The notes: generated from the sequence alone by a model not told the origin. A DNA stretch of 64,000 bases from an uncultured Eubacterium sp. (GCA_910586445.1 CAJUHV010000014.1:5519-69518), one strand, 5' to 3'; counted from the stretch's first letter, positions 24,252 to 32,994 are shown. Program-made: numbers and translations.

Positions 24252-24482
24252 ATGTTAGAAAAAATCGCAGAAATCGTAAAAGAGCAGTTAAACACAGATA
24301 CTGAGATTACCGAAGCAACTTCTTTTAAAGATGACCTCGGTGCGGATTCTCTGGATATTTTTGAACTGGTTATGGCATTGGAGGAAGAATTCGGCGTAGA
24401 AATTCCATCCGAAGATCTGGAAAATGTAAGTACAGTCGGGGATGTGATTAATTATTTAAAAGAGCACGATGTGACAGACTAA
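24252..24482 (+). CDS. acpP: Acyl carrier protein
   Basis: 76 residues, acidic and helical. The phosphopantetheine serine is Ser33 in GADSLDIFEL. It carries growing acyl chains for all the enzymes encoded downstream. It is the first gene of the nine-gene fatty-acid operon, preceded by a strong promoter, two FabT-type operators and AAGGAG before the ATG. The IFEL after the serine replaces the more usual VVEL but keeps the hydrophobic helix-2 recognition surface. fabK follows 12 bases later. Confidence 0.97.
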   Translation: MLEKIAEIVKEQLNTDTEITEATSFKDDLGADSLDIFELVMALEEEFGVEIPSEDLENVSTVGDVINYLKEHDVTD

Positions 24483-24494
24483 GGCGGCAGGATT

Positions 24495-25418
24495 ATGGAG
24501 ACCAGAATTACACAGTTATTAGGTATTGAACATCCGATTATCCAGGGCGGCATGGCGTGGGTGGCAGAGTATCATCTGGCTGCTGCAGTGTCAAATGCCG
24601 GAGGACTTGGAATTATCGGAGCAGCCAGTGCACCGCCTCAGGTTGTGCGGGAGCAGATTAGAGAAGCGAAGAAGCTGACAGACCGTCCGTTTGGTGTAAA
24701 TGTCATGCTGATGAATCCAAATGCGCCGGAAGTGGCACAGGTCGTTGTAGAAGAAGGCGTGCCTGTAGTTACGACAGGTGCGGGAAATCCGGGCAGGCTG
24801 ATTCCTATATGGAAAGAGGCAGGCGTAAAGGTCATTCCGGTTGTGGCGAGTGCAGCGATGGCAAGGATGATGGAACGGGCAGGCGCTGACGCTGTCGTGG
24901 CGGAAGGAAACGAGTCTGGAGGACATATTGGAGAGCTGACTACGATGACACTGGTGCCGCAGGTCGTGGATGCTGTACATATACCGGTGATAGCAGCCGG
25001 AGGCATTGCAGACGGAAGGGGATTTGCGGCAGCATTTATGCTGGGCGCTGAGGCTGTCCAGATGGGAACCCGGTTTGTGGCTGCAGTGGAATCCATTGTA
25101 CATCCGAATTATAAAGAACGCATTATAAAGGCTAAGGACATAGATTCAGAAGTAACCGGGCGCTCGACCGGGCATCCGATCCGGGTGCTGCGCAACCAGA
25201 TGAGCCGCGAGTATTTGAAAATGGAAAAAGAAGGCGCTGGTCTGGAAGAACTGGAAGTGCTGACGCTCGGTTCTCTGCGCAAGGCTGTTATGGATGGCGA
25301 TGTAAAGGGCGGCAGCCTGATGGCAGGCCAGATTGCAGGTCTTGTAAAACAGGAAAATACCTGTGCAGAAATCATAGATGAAATTATGGAGCATGCAGAG
25401 AAACTGTTGAAATTATAA
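24495..25418 (+). CDS. fabK: Enoyl-ACP reductase II (FMN-dependent)
   Basis: 307 residues. A TIM-barrel flavoprotein of the FabK/nitronate-monooxygenase family that reduces enoyl-ACP with NAD(P)H, the last step of each elongation round. The visible motifs are PIIQGGMAWV at the N-terminus, GNESGGHIGE near 140, the phosphate-binding IPVIAAGGIADGRGFAAA near 165-185, and QMGTRF near 195. It lies between acpP and fabD, the typical FabK position in Firmicutes. No FabI or FabL gene is in the window, so this is probably the main enoyl reductase. Confidence 0.95.
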   Translation: METRITQLLGIEHPIIQGGMAWVAEYHLAAAVSNAGGLGIIGAASAPPQVVREQIREAKKLTDRPFGVNVMLMNPNAPEVAQVVVEEGVPVVTTGAGNPGRLIPIWKEAGVKVIPVVASAAMARMMERAGADAVVAEGNESGGHIGELTTMTLVPQVVDAVHIPVIAAGGIADGRGFAAAFMLGAEAVQMGTRFVAAVESIVHPNYKERIIKAKDIDSEVTGRSTGHPIRVLRNQMSREYLKMEKEGAGLEELEVLTLGSLRKAVMDGDVKGGSLMAGQIAGLVKQENTCAEIIDEIMEHAEKLLKL

Positions 25419-25485
25419 AGCGATATTATAACGATATTATAATAAAATGCACTTTGGCATGTTATGCAGCAGGAGGATCATGATT

Positions 25486-26400
25486 ATGGGAAAGACTGTT
25501 TATATGTTTCCGGGACAGGGTGCGCAGTTTATTGGAATGGGAAAAGAGTTTTATGATAATTATAACGTCTGCAGGGCCGTATTTGATTTGGCTTCAAATG
25601 TAACAGGCCTTGACATTCCGGCACTCTGTTTTGAAGAAAATGATAAGATAAATATTACAGAATATACGCAGATCGCCATGCTGACAGTAGAAGCAGCGAT
25701 CTTTATGGCAATGGAGCAGGGACAGCTAAAGCCGGATTATGCGGCAGGATTAAGCCTGGGTGAATATGGTGCGCTGCTGGCATCCAAAGCGCTTGACCCG
25801 GCGGATGCGTTTCGCGTGATCAGAAAGCGCGGTATTTATATGCAGGAGGCTGTTCCGAGCGGCGGAGCCATGGCGGCTGTGATGGGCATGGATGCATATG
25901 ATATCGAAAAAGTATGTGAAAATACGCAGGGAATTGTATCTATAGCAAATTATAACTGTCCGGGACAGATTGTTATTACAGGCGAGCAGGGTGCTGTAGA
26001 AGCGGCAGGAGAAGCGTGTAAAGAAGCAGGGGCAAAGCGCATTGTGCCGCTGAATGTCAGCGGGCCATTTCATTCTGCGATGCTGGAAGGGGCAGGAGAG
26101 AAGCTGGCGGCAGAGCTTGGGAATGTTCAGATTCGTGATCTGGCGATTCCGTATGTGTCTAATGTGACGGCTGATTTTGTAAATGACCGTGAACAGGTCA
26201 AAGACCTGCTGATACGGCAGATCTCTTCACCGGTTCGCTGGCAGCAGAGCGTAGAGCGGCTGATTGCTGCGGGCGCAGATGAATTTGTGGAGATCGGCCC
26301 GGGGCGGACCTTGAGCAGCTTTCTAAAAAAGATAAACCGCAGCGTTTCGGTATATCATGTAGAAAAACCGGAGGAATTAGAAGCATATGTTAACCGATAA
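25486..26400 (+). CDS. fabD: Malonyl-CoA:ACP transacylase
   Basis: 304 residues. It transfers malonyl from CoA to ACP. The N-terminal FPGQGAQ is at residues 7-13 and the nucleophile serine is in GLSLGEY near 91; the usual GHSLGE has Leu for His here, as in many Firmicutes. The partner histidine lies in GPFHSAML near 200. ATG 25486 is chosen over ATG 25480 because it is 9 bases from AGGAGG. Its 3' end overlaps fabG by 14 bases, so the two are translationally coupled. Confidence 0.95.
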   Translation: MGKTVYMFPGQGAQFIGMGKEFYDNYNVCRAVFDLASNVTGLDIPALCFEENDKINITEYTQIAMLTVEAAIFMAMEQGQLKPDYAAGLSLGEYGALLASKALDPADAFRVIRKRGIYMQEAVPSGGAMAAVMGMDAYDIEKVCENTQGIVSIANYNCPGQIVITGEQGAVEAAGEACKEAGAKRIVPLNVSGPFHSAMLEGAGEKLAAELGNVQIRDLAIPYVSNVTADFVNDREQVKDLLIRQISSPVRWQQSVERLIAAGADEFVEIGPGRTLSSFLKKINRSVSVYHVEKPEELEAYVNR

Positions 26401-27127
26401 AGTCGCGCTTGTGACTGGAGCGAGCAGGGGAATTGGCTGTGCGATTGCACGAAAACTGGCAGAGCAGGGAGCTTTTGTGTATTTAAACTACAATGGCTCT
26501 GCACAGAAAGCGCAGGAGGCTGCGGCACAGATCGTGCAGGCAGGCGGCAGGGCAGAAGCAGTGCAGTGCAATGTGGCTGATTTTGAGGCATGCAAAAAGA
26601 TGATCGAATCCGTGATCGAAAAAAGCGGCAGGCTGGACATTCTGGTAAACAATGCCGGAATTACAAAAGACGGGCTGCTGATGAAAATGTCAGAAGAAGA
26701 TTACGACCGCGTGTTGGACACGAATTTAAAAGGGACTTTTAATACAATCCGTCATGCGTCGCGGTATCTGCTAAAACAGCGCAGCGGCAGCATTATAAAT
26801 CTGACGTCAGTATCCGGCATTTTAGGTAATGCAGGACAGGCAAATTACAGTGCCTCAAAGGCAGGCGTGATCGGACTGACAAAGAGTACGGCCAGAGAGC
26901 TGGCTTCACGCGGCATTCGGGTAAATGCGGTTGCGCCGGGATATGTAGAGACTGATATGACAGACGGGCTGTCGGAGCAGGTGAAAAAGCAGATGCTCCA
27001 GCAGATTCCGCTCGGCCGTGCAGCTTCACCAGACGAAATCGCCGATGTAGCTTTATTTCTGGCATCTGACCATTCGTCTTATATGACGGGGCAGATTTTA
27101 AGCGTAGACGGCGGCATGGCAATGTAA
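26387..27127 (+). CDS. fabG: 3-oxoacyl-ACP reductase
   Basis: 246 residues, a classical short-chain dehydrogenase. The cofactor motif TGASRGIG is at 10-17, NNAG is near 87, and the catalytic Ser-Tyr-Lys set is SVSGILGNAGQANYSASKAG near 137-156. It reduces 3-oxoacyl-ACP with NADPH. It starts inside the end of fabD. It is followed by a 148-base gap containing a structured element before fabF, the only large gap inside the operon. Confidence 0.96.
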   Translation: MLTDKVALVTGASRGIGCAIARKLAEQGAFVYLNYNGSAQKAQEAAAQIVQAGGRAEAVQCNVADFEACKKMIESVIEKSGRLDILVNNAGITKDGLLMKMSEEDYDRVLDTNLKGTFNTIRHASRYLLKQRSGSIINLTSVSGILGNAGQANYSASKAGVIGLTKSTARELASRGIRVNAVAPGYVETDMTDGLSEQVKKQMLQQIPLGRAASPDEIADVALFLASDHSSYMTGQILSVDGGMAM

Positions 27128-27162
27128 TAAAAATATTACAATTTAAATATAAAAAGACAGAT

Positions 27163-27228
27163 AAAGCGGAGACTGCGTTTTTGACGTGCAGCAGATATAC
27201 GTACTGCGGCATGGCGCATATCCGCTTT
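27163..27228 (+). other. Structured intercistronic element between fabG and fabF
   Basis: AAAGCGGA at 27163-27170 pairs exactly with TCCGCTTT at 27221-27228. Inside, TGCG pairs with CGCA and a GCAG...CTGC stem can form, giving an extended hairpin that is followed by GATTTTAGG. It may be an attenuating or processing structure that alters the ratio of fabF and downstream genes. No known riboswitch class is recognised. Confidence 0.5.
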
Positions 27229-27275
27229 GATTTTAGGATAATATCAGTATCCTTGAATATGTGAGGAGGAGTGAA

Positions 27276-28514
27276 ATGAAACGCAGAGTGGTAGTGACCG
27301 GCATGGGTGCGATAACGCCGATTGGATTAAGTGTCGATGAATTTTGGAATGGCCTAAAAGATAAAAAAATCGGTTTTGCGCCGATTACACATTTTGACGC
27401 AGCGGATTTTAAATGCCGTCTTGCGGCAGAAGTAAAAGGATTTGAAGGAAAAAATTATATGGATTTTAAATCTGCCAAGCGTATGGAATTATTCAGCCAG
27501 TATGCAATGGCAGCCGCAAAAGAAGCAGTGGAAGATGCAGGGCTGCGTATGGAAGAAGAGGATGCATACCGCGTAGGGTGTTCGATCGGATCTGGCATCG
27601 GCAGCATGCAGGCAATTGAGCGTGAGCATAAAAAGCTGTTGGAAAAAGGGCCGTCCCGGATCAATCCGCTGTTTGTGCCGATGATGATTTCCAACATGGC
27701 CGCAGGCAATGTATCGATTGCCTATGGCATGAAGGGCAAGAGTATCAATGTTGTTACAGCGTGTGCGACGGGAACACATAGTATCGGTGAGGCATTCCGC
27801 TCGATTCAGTGTTCGGAGGCAGATGTCATGCTGGCAGGCGGCTGCGAAAGCTGCATTACGCCGCTTGGCATAGCAGGATTCAGCGCATTGACTGCACTTT
27901 CCTTTAAGGACGATCCGGAGCGCTGCTCCCTGCCGTTTGACAAAGACCGCAGCGGATTTGTCATGGGTGAGGGTGCAGGCATTGTTGTACTGGAAGAATT
28001 AGAACACGCAAAAAAAAGAGGAGCAGAAATATATGCAGAAGTAACCGGCTATGGATGTACCAGTGATGCATACCATATCACTTCTCCGGCAGAGGATGGA
28101 TCGGGCGCGGCGAGGGCCATGACAAATGCGATTGAGGATGCAGGGCTGGCACCTTGTGATATTACCTATATCAATGCGCATGGTACGGGTACGCACCATA
28201 ATGACCTGTTTGAAACACGTGCGATCAAAATGACGTTTAAAGAGCATGCCCAAAATATACGGGTCAATTCTACAAAATCCATGATCGGTCATCTGCTCGG
28301 AGCAGCGGGCGCAGTGGAATTTATAACCTGTGTAAAAACGATCCAGGATCAGTATATTCATGCAACCGCAGGTTATACGACGCCGGATGAGGAAATAGAC
28401 CTTGACTACTGTAAGGAGCCGTATCAGGAAGAAGTACGCCATGCACTCAGCAACTCGTTAGGCTTTGGCGGACATAATGCCACGTTGATTGTGTCAAAAT
28501 ATATGGAGGAATAA
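27276..28514 (+). CDS. fabF: 3-oxoacyl-ACP synthase II
   Basis: 412 residues, a thiolase-fold condensing enzyme that elongates acyl-ACP with malonyl-ACP. The catalytic cysteine is in VTACATGTHS near 163. The two histidines are in NAHGTGT near 300 and MIGHLLGAAG near 340. The glycine-rich GFGGHNAT is near the C-terminus. ATG 27276 follows GAGGAGGAG, and the in-frame ATG 27261 is less well placed. fabZ starts 2 bases after its stop. Confidence 0.96.
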   Translation: MKRRVVVTGMGAITPIGLSVDEFWNGLKDKKIGFAPITHFDAADFKCRLAAEVKGFEGKNYMDFKSAKRMELFSQYAMAAAKEAVEDAGLRMEEEDAYRVGCSIGSGIGSMQAIEREHKKLLEKGPSRINPLFVPMMISNMAAGNVSIAYGMKGKSINVVTACATGTHSIGEAFRSIQCSEADVMLAGGCESCITPLGIAGFSALTALSFKDDPERCSLPFDKDRSGFVMGEGAGIVVLEELEHAKKRGAEIYAEVTGYGCTSDAYHITSPAEDGSGAARAMTNAIEDAGLAPCDITYINAHGTGTHHNDLFETRAIKMTFKEHAQNIRVNSTKSMIGHLLGAAGAVEFITCVKTIQDQYIHATAGYTTPDEEIDLDYCKEPYQEEVRHALSNSLGFGGHNATLIVSKYMEE

Positions 28515-28516
28515 AC

Positions 28517-28954
28517 ATGCCTTTATTAAATGCAGCGCAGATTATGGAGATTATACCGCACCGCCAGCCGTTTATGCTGTTAGATACAGTAGAAGAACTG
28601 GAACCGGGCGTAAGAGTGCTGGCACGTAAATGTGTTACCTATAATGAGCCGTTTTTTGCAGGACATTTTCCGCAGGAACCGGTTATGCCGGGCGTGCTGA
28701 TTGTAGAAGCCATGGCACAGGCAGGGGCAGCAGCCATGCTGTCACAGCCGCATATGAAAGGCCGTACGGCGTATTTTGCAGGCATTAATTCTGCAAAATT
28801 TAAACGGAAGGTCGTTCCGGGCGACGTGTTGGTGCTTGAAGTTGAAATTGTGAAAGTGAAAGGGCCGATTGGTATTGGGAAAGGCACTGCGACCGTAGAC
28901 GGCAGGCTTGCCGCTTCGGCTGAAATAACCTTTGCAATAGGAAATGAAAAATAA
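28517..28954 (+). CDS. fabZ: 3-hydroxyacyl-ACP dehydratase
   Basis: 145 residues, a hot-dog fold enzyme that dehydrates 3-hydroxyacyl-ACP. The active-site histidine is in GHFPQEPVMPG near residues 49-59, and the catalytic glutamate is in VEAMAQ about 10 residues on. In many Firmicutes accB precedes fabZ and accC follows; here fabF is directly upstream and the fused accDA directly downstream. No separate isomerase (FabA, FabM or FabN) is in the operon, so how unsaturated fatty acids are made is open. Confidence 0.95.
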   Translation: MPLLNAAQIMEIIPHRQPFMLLDTVEELEPGVRVLARKCVTYNEPFFAGHFPQEPVMPGVLIVEAMAQAGAAAMLSQPHMKGRTAYFAGINSAKFKRKVVPGDVLVLEVEIVKVKGPIGIGKGTATVDGRLAASAEITFAIGNEK

Positions 28955-28978
28955 AGATCTCAAGTGAGGCAGAAAAGG

Positions 28979-30784
28979 ATGCTGTTCAATAAAAATAAGG
29001 AAATAAAGAAAAAATATCATTTATTTAAGAAAAGAGATATGCCGGTCATAGATGATTCGGATTACGAGACATCGGCAGCCGAGCAATGGGATGAAAAAAC
29101 ATCGGATAAAATATCAAAGGATGCAAGCAGCGGAAATTACAATGTGAAGCCGGATGTATTTGTCTGTAAAAAATGCGGGGCTGCTATTTCAAAGGCGGAA
29201 ACAGTTGCAAACAAATATGTCTGCCGGGAGTGCGGTTATTATTTTCGTATCCGTACGAAAAACCGCATTAAAATGTGTGCGGATGCGGGGACATTTGAGC
29301 CGTGGTTTGAAGACGTCGAGCAGACAAACCCACTTGATTTTCCGGGATACGATGAAAAACTGGCGCAGACACAGGAAAAGACAGGACTTGCAGAGGGCGT
29401 GACGATCGGCTATGCCAGAATCGACGGGGAGCCGGTAGTACTGGGCGTCTGTGATGCCAGGTTTTTAATGGGCAGCATGGGCCATGTCGTAGGTGAGAAA
29501 ATAGCGCTTGCGGTAGAAAAAGCTACTTCTATGAGGCTGCCTGTGATCTTGTTCTGCTGTTCGGGCGGAGCACGTATGCAGGAGGGCATTATTTCTCTGA
29601 TGCAGATGGCGAAGACGTCGGCAGCGCTGAAAAAGCACAGTGACAAAGGACTTTTATATGTGCCTGTGCTGACAGATCCTACGACAGGAGGCGTGACAGC
29701 CAGCTTTGCGATGCTTGGCGATATTATTCTTGCGGAGCCGGGAGCCTTGATCGGTTTTGCCGGGCCGAGGGTCATCGAGCAGACGATCGGGGAAAAACTG
29801 CCGGAAGGCTTTCAGCGTGCAGAGTTTCAGCTGGAGCATGGATTTGTAGATGCGGTTGTAGAACGCAGCAATTTAAAGCAGATGCTGGCACAGATTTTAA
29901 AATGTCATCATTATACACAGAGCTTTCATGCGTTTACGTCAAGCAGCATTATAGAAGTGCGGCCGGATGAGCGCTGCAGGGAGCATATGGAAAAAGCAAA
30001 GAGCAAGACGGCGTGGGATAAAGTAAAGGCAGCGCGTCAGGTTACGCGTCCGTCTGCCATGGATTATATCAGCCGTATCTTTTGTGATTTTATTGAATTT
30101 CATGGGGACAGGCAGTATCGGGATGATCCTGCCGTAGTCGGCGGCGTGGCATTTTTAGACGGCCAGCCGGTTACGGTCATCGGCATTCAAAAAGGCACGA
30201 CGATGGAGGAATGCCAGCAGCGTAATTTTGGCATGTCATCCCCGGAAGGCTACCGCAAGGCGCTGCGCCTGATGAAACAGGCAGAAAAATTCCACAGGCC
30301 GATTATTACATTTGTAAATACTTCTGGTGCATTCTGCGGCATGGAGGCAGAAGAATTGGGACAGGGTGAAGCAATTGCCAGAAACTTGTATGAAATGTCT
30401 GCACTCAAAGTGCCTATGATCTGCATGATGATTGGGGAAGGCGGCAGCGGAGGCGCACTGGCACTGGCAGTCGGCAATCAGGTATGGATGATGGAACACG
30501 CGACGTATTCCGTGTTATCGCCGGAAGGATTTTCTTCTATTTTGTGGAAGGACAGCAGCCGCGCGCAGGAGGCGGCAGGCGTGATGAAAATCACGGCACA
30601 GGATTTATATGACCTGCATGTGGTAGAACAGATTATACCGGAATACGGCGGAGCAGATGAAATAACCGTAGATACGATCTCACAATATATGAAGCGGCAG
30701 TTGAAGGAATATCTGACTTCGCAGGCAGGAAAAAGCGGGGAAGATTTTGCAGGTGAACGTTACGAAAGATTTCGCCAGTATTGA
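28979..30784 (+). CDS. accDA: Acetyl-CoA carboxylase carboxyltransferase, fused beta-alpha subunits
   Basis: 601 residues. The N-terminal half is AccD: a four-cysteine zinc ribbon (CKKCGAA and CRECGYYF near 55-85), then the crotonase-like carboxyltransferase with CSGGARMQEG and TTGGVTASFAMLGD. The second half is AccA: FHGDR, GQPVTVIGIQKG, the acetyl-CoA-binding FVNTSGAFCG, and GEGGSGGALALAVGNQ. The junction is near residue 330. The enzyme moves the carboxyl group from biotin to acetyl-CoA. ATG 28979 is preferred to GTG 28964 because GAGG is 9 bases before it. Its partners AccB and AccC are not encoded in the window. Confidence 0.94.
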   Translation: MLFNKNKEIKKKYHLFKKRDMPVIDDSDYETSAAEQWDEKTSDKISKDASSGNYNVKPDVFVCKKCGAAISKAETVANKYVCRECGYYFRIRTKNRIKMCADAGTFEPWFEDVEQTNPLDFPGYDEKLAQTQEKTGLAEGVTIGYARIDGEPVVLGVCDARFLMGSMGHVVGEKIALAVEKATSMRLPVILFCCSGGARMQEGIISLMQMAKTSAALKKHSDKGLLYVPVLTDPTTGGVTASFAMLGDIILAEPGALIGFAGPRVIEQTIGEKLPEGFQRAEFQLEHGFVDAVVERSNLKQMLAQILKCHHYTQSFHAFTSSSIIEVRPDERCREHMEKAKSKTAWDKVKAARQVTRPSAMDYISRIFCDFIEFHGDRQYRDDPAVVGGVAFLDGQPVTVIGIQKGTTMEECQQRNFGMSSPEGYRKALRLMKQAEKFHRPIITFVNTSGAFCGMEAEELGQGEAIARNLYEMSALKVPMICMMIGEGGSGGALALAVGNQVWMMEHATYSVLSPEGFSSILWKDSSRAQEAAGVMKITAQDLYDLHVVEQIIPEYGGADEITVDTISQYMKRQLKEYLTSQAGKSGEDFAGERYERFRQY

Positions 30785-30803
30785 TCTGGAAGGAGGAGAC
30801 AAT

Positions 30804-31769
30804 ATGCGAGCAAGAATAGCAGGCACCGGCAGCTGCCTTCCAAAACTACGGGTGACAAATGATGATCTGGGTAAGGTTATGGACACTTCAGATGAGTGGA
30901 TACGCAGCCGCACGGGAATAGGTGCCAGACATCTGGCAGTCGAGGAGACGACTACCAGCATGTCCGTATCCGCAGCCAGGAAAGCAATGGAAGAAGCAGG
31001 CATACAGCCGGAAGAGCTGGAGCTGATTATAGGCGCTACCGTATCCGCAGACCATGTCGTGCCGCCGTTATCCTGTGAGGTGCAGCGGGAACTGGGTGCG
31101 GTAAATGCGGCTGCATATGACCTGTGCGCGGCGTGTTCCGGGTTTGTATTTGCGCTGAATACGGCGCAGGCATATATTCAGTGCGGCATGTATCGGAAAA
31201 TACTAATTATAGGAGCAGAAACGCTGTCCAAGCTGATGGACTGGCAGGACCGCTCCACATGCGTACTGTTTGGCGACGGTGCGGGTGCTGCGGTAGTGTG
31301 TGCAGATGCTGACGGCGGCGTGCTTGCCGGCGTGCAGGGTTCTGACGGGGCAAAGGGCATGGTGCTGGCATGCGCAGGCAGGCCGGTGAATCATCCGTTT
31401 GCGTCACATGCGGCGGATCTGCAGTATGTGCAGATGAATGGACAGGAAGTGTATAAGTTTGCGGTGCGTACAGTGCCGATGTGTATCGATCAGGCGCTTT
31501 TAAAGGCCGGCATTCAGCCGGAGCAGGTAAAGCTTTTTCTGCTGCACCAGGCCAATCTGCGTATTATTGAGGCAGTGGCAAAGCGGTTAAAGCAGCCGAT
31601 GGAAAAGTTTCCGGTCTGTCTGGAGGAATGCGGAAATGTTTCTGCTGCCAGCGTGCCGATCCTGCTTGACCGGGTAAACAGGGACGGCATGTTAAAGCGC
31701 GGGGACTGCATTGTGCTGGCAGGATTTGGAGCCGGGCTGACATGGGGAGCCGTTGTGCTGACTTGGTAA
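30804..31769 (+). CDS. fabH: 3-oxoacyl-ACP synthase III
   Basis: 321 residues. It starts fatty-acid synthesis by condensing an acyl-CoA primer with malonyl-ACP. The N-terminal SRTGIGARH motif is present. The catalytic cysteine is in DLCAACSGF near 110, the histidine in LLHQANLRI near 240, and the asparagine in ECGNVSAAS near 275. The in-frame region upstream overlaps accDA; ATG 30804 after AAGGAGGAG is the real start, 19 bases after the accDA stop. Its position near the operon end differs from the usual front position beside fabT in streptococci. Confidence 0.95.
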   Translation: MRARIAGTGSCLPKLRVTNDDLGKVMDTSDEWIRSRTGIGARHLAVEETTTSMSVSAARKAMEEAGIQPEELELIIGATVSADHVVPPLSCEVQRELGAVNAAAYDLCAACSGFVFALNTAQAYIQCGMYRKILIIGAETLSKLMDWQDRSTCVLFGDGAGAAVVCADADGGVLAGVQGSDGAKGMVLACAGRPVNHPFASHAADLQYVQMNGQEVYKFAVRTVPMCIDQALLKAGIQPEQVKLFLLHQANLRIIEAVAKRLKQPMEKFPVCLEECGNVSAASVPILLDRVNRDGMLKRGDCIVLAGFGAGLTWGAVVLTW

Positions 31770-31785
31770 AGAAGGAGTAACACAG

Positions 31786-32250
31786 ATGGACACAGAACAG
31801 ACATTGAACAGCCTTTTAGTAAAGTTTTTCAGGCGGATTACAATGATAGAAGAAGAGCAGCTGGTCACGGAAGAATTCAATGATATTACGTATAATGATA
31901 TGCATGTGATCGAAGCAGTCGGACTAAAAGAGCCTCAGAAAATGTCTCAGATCGCAAAAGAGATGCGCGTGACTACAGGAACCCTGACAAAAGCAGTAAA
32001 TTCATTGGAAAAAAAAGGATACGTGATACGCCAGCGGATAGAACGTGATAAGCGTGTCGTTAATATTATATTGACAGAACGAGGGATAGATGCCTACAAT
32101 CATCATGAACGGTTTCATCAGGAAATGATTGCGTTTGTTCTGGATCATATTAGTGAAAGCGAAAGCGAGGTACTGCGTAAAGCATTAGAAAAGCTGATGG
32201 ATTATTTTAAGCAGAAATACAGCTGTGCTTCACGCCAGACAGGAAAATAG
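31786..32250 (+). CDS. fabT: MarR-family regulator of fatty-acid synthesis, FabT-like
   Basis: 154 residues with a MarR winged helix. The recognition part is MSQIAKEMRVTTGTLTKAVNSLEKKGYV at about 57-84, and the wing has ERDKRVVNIILT. The N-terminal IEEEQLVTEEFNDITYNDMH and the C-terminal HERFHQEM follow the FabT pattern of streptococci. FabT represses the fab genes, helped by long-chain acyl-ACP. Two TTTGA-N3-TCAAA sites lie in the leader of this same operon, so a feedback loop from the last gene to the first is likely. AAGGAG precedes the ATG. Confidence 0.88.
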   Translation: MDTEQTLNSLLVKFFRRITMIEEEQLVTEEFNDITYNDMHVIEAVGLKEPQKMSQIAKEMRVTTGTLTKAVNSLEKKGYVIRQRIERDKRVVNIILTERGIDAYNHHERFHQEMIAFVLDHISESESEVLRKALEKLMDYFKQKYSCASRQTGK

Positions 32251-32270
32251 GATACGATATATTAAAATAG

Positions 32271-32330
32271 CTCTGCCGTCTGCAGCATGGAAACTCGTCC
32301 CTGCAGCCGGCAGAGTTATTTGCATTTTTA
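32271..32330. terminator. Bidirectional terminator closing the fatty-acid operon
   Basis: CTCTGCCG-t-CTGCAG pairs with CTGCAG-c-CGGCAGAG, with a single internal mismatch, followed by TTATTTGCATTTTT. It lies between the convergent fabT and DUF1810 genes and can serve both strands. Confidence 0.85.
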
Positions 32331-32762
32331 ATGAGCTGTATTCTCTTTGATCAGATCAATTGTCTTCTGGTCTGGAATTCCGTTAAAGAATTTGTCTAAT
32401 ACTTTTTGAAAAATCTCTTGATCTGGACATGCCTGTGCAAATAATGTCATGGAAGATTTCAGCTTCATGTCATCTGGAAAGCCAAAGATTTTATTTGCAT
32501 CGTCCGTCTTCTGCTCCAGCAGTGCCGTACAGATTTCCAATAAATGGGAGCACAGCAGCGGTTCCTGCATATAGGCTCTGGCTTCATCGATGTCTTGAAT
32601 GGCATAATATTCGGATATCTCTGTCCTGCCCAATCCACCTAACTGTGGAAATATATACCACATCCAGTGGCTCTGCTTCTTTCCGCCCTTGATTTCTGTC
32701 AGGGCATTTGGATAATCACGCAGCTGTGCGTCGATAAACCGATGTAAATTGTACGTTTTCAA
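32328..32762 (-). CDS. DUF1810 family protein
   Basis: 144 residues. The family core is clear: YNLHRFIDAQ at the start, then GGKKQSHWMWYIFPQLGGLG near 25-45, EARAYM, and a C-terminal TLFAQACP segment. The function of DUF1810 is not established. A TTG start at 32762 is preferred because GGAGG lies 9 bases before it and the protein then begins at the usual family position; ATG 32819 in the same frame would add 19 residues with no ribosome site. It converges on the fatty-acid operon. Confidence 0.85.
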   Translation of the reverse strand: MKTYNLHRFIDAQLRDYPNALTEIKGGKKQSHWMWYIFPQLGGLGRTEISEYYAIQDIDEARAYMQEPLLCSHLLEICTALLEQKTDDANKIFGFPDDMKLKSSMTLFAQACPDQEIFQKVLDKFFNGIPDQKTIDLIKENTAH

Positions 32763-32925
32763 AGTAAATGACCTCCTTTTGTTCTCAATCGTAGAGAAAT
32801 TATGTATTCTGTATTTCATAAATACGGGATGCCCATTGGGTATACCATACCATTCCCTATTATCATAACATATATTATGACGGAATAAAAGGGGTGACAG
32901 CCGTCATAGTTTTTATTTCTGCGAA

Positions 32926-32994
32926 ACAACGGGCCGTTGAATTCTCCGCAAAGCGGGCAGCGCAGACCGCAGGAATGAATTTTAGACACGTTCA
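32926..32994. repeat. Inverted-repeat element copy E (degenerate right half)
   Basis: It aligns with the right half of copy D. A central CAACGG-GCCGTTG hairpin is followed by ATTCTCCGCAAAGCGGGCAG, GGAATGA and a worn terminal repeat (TTTAGACACGTTC). The left half is missing. Confidence 0.65.
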
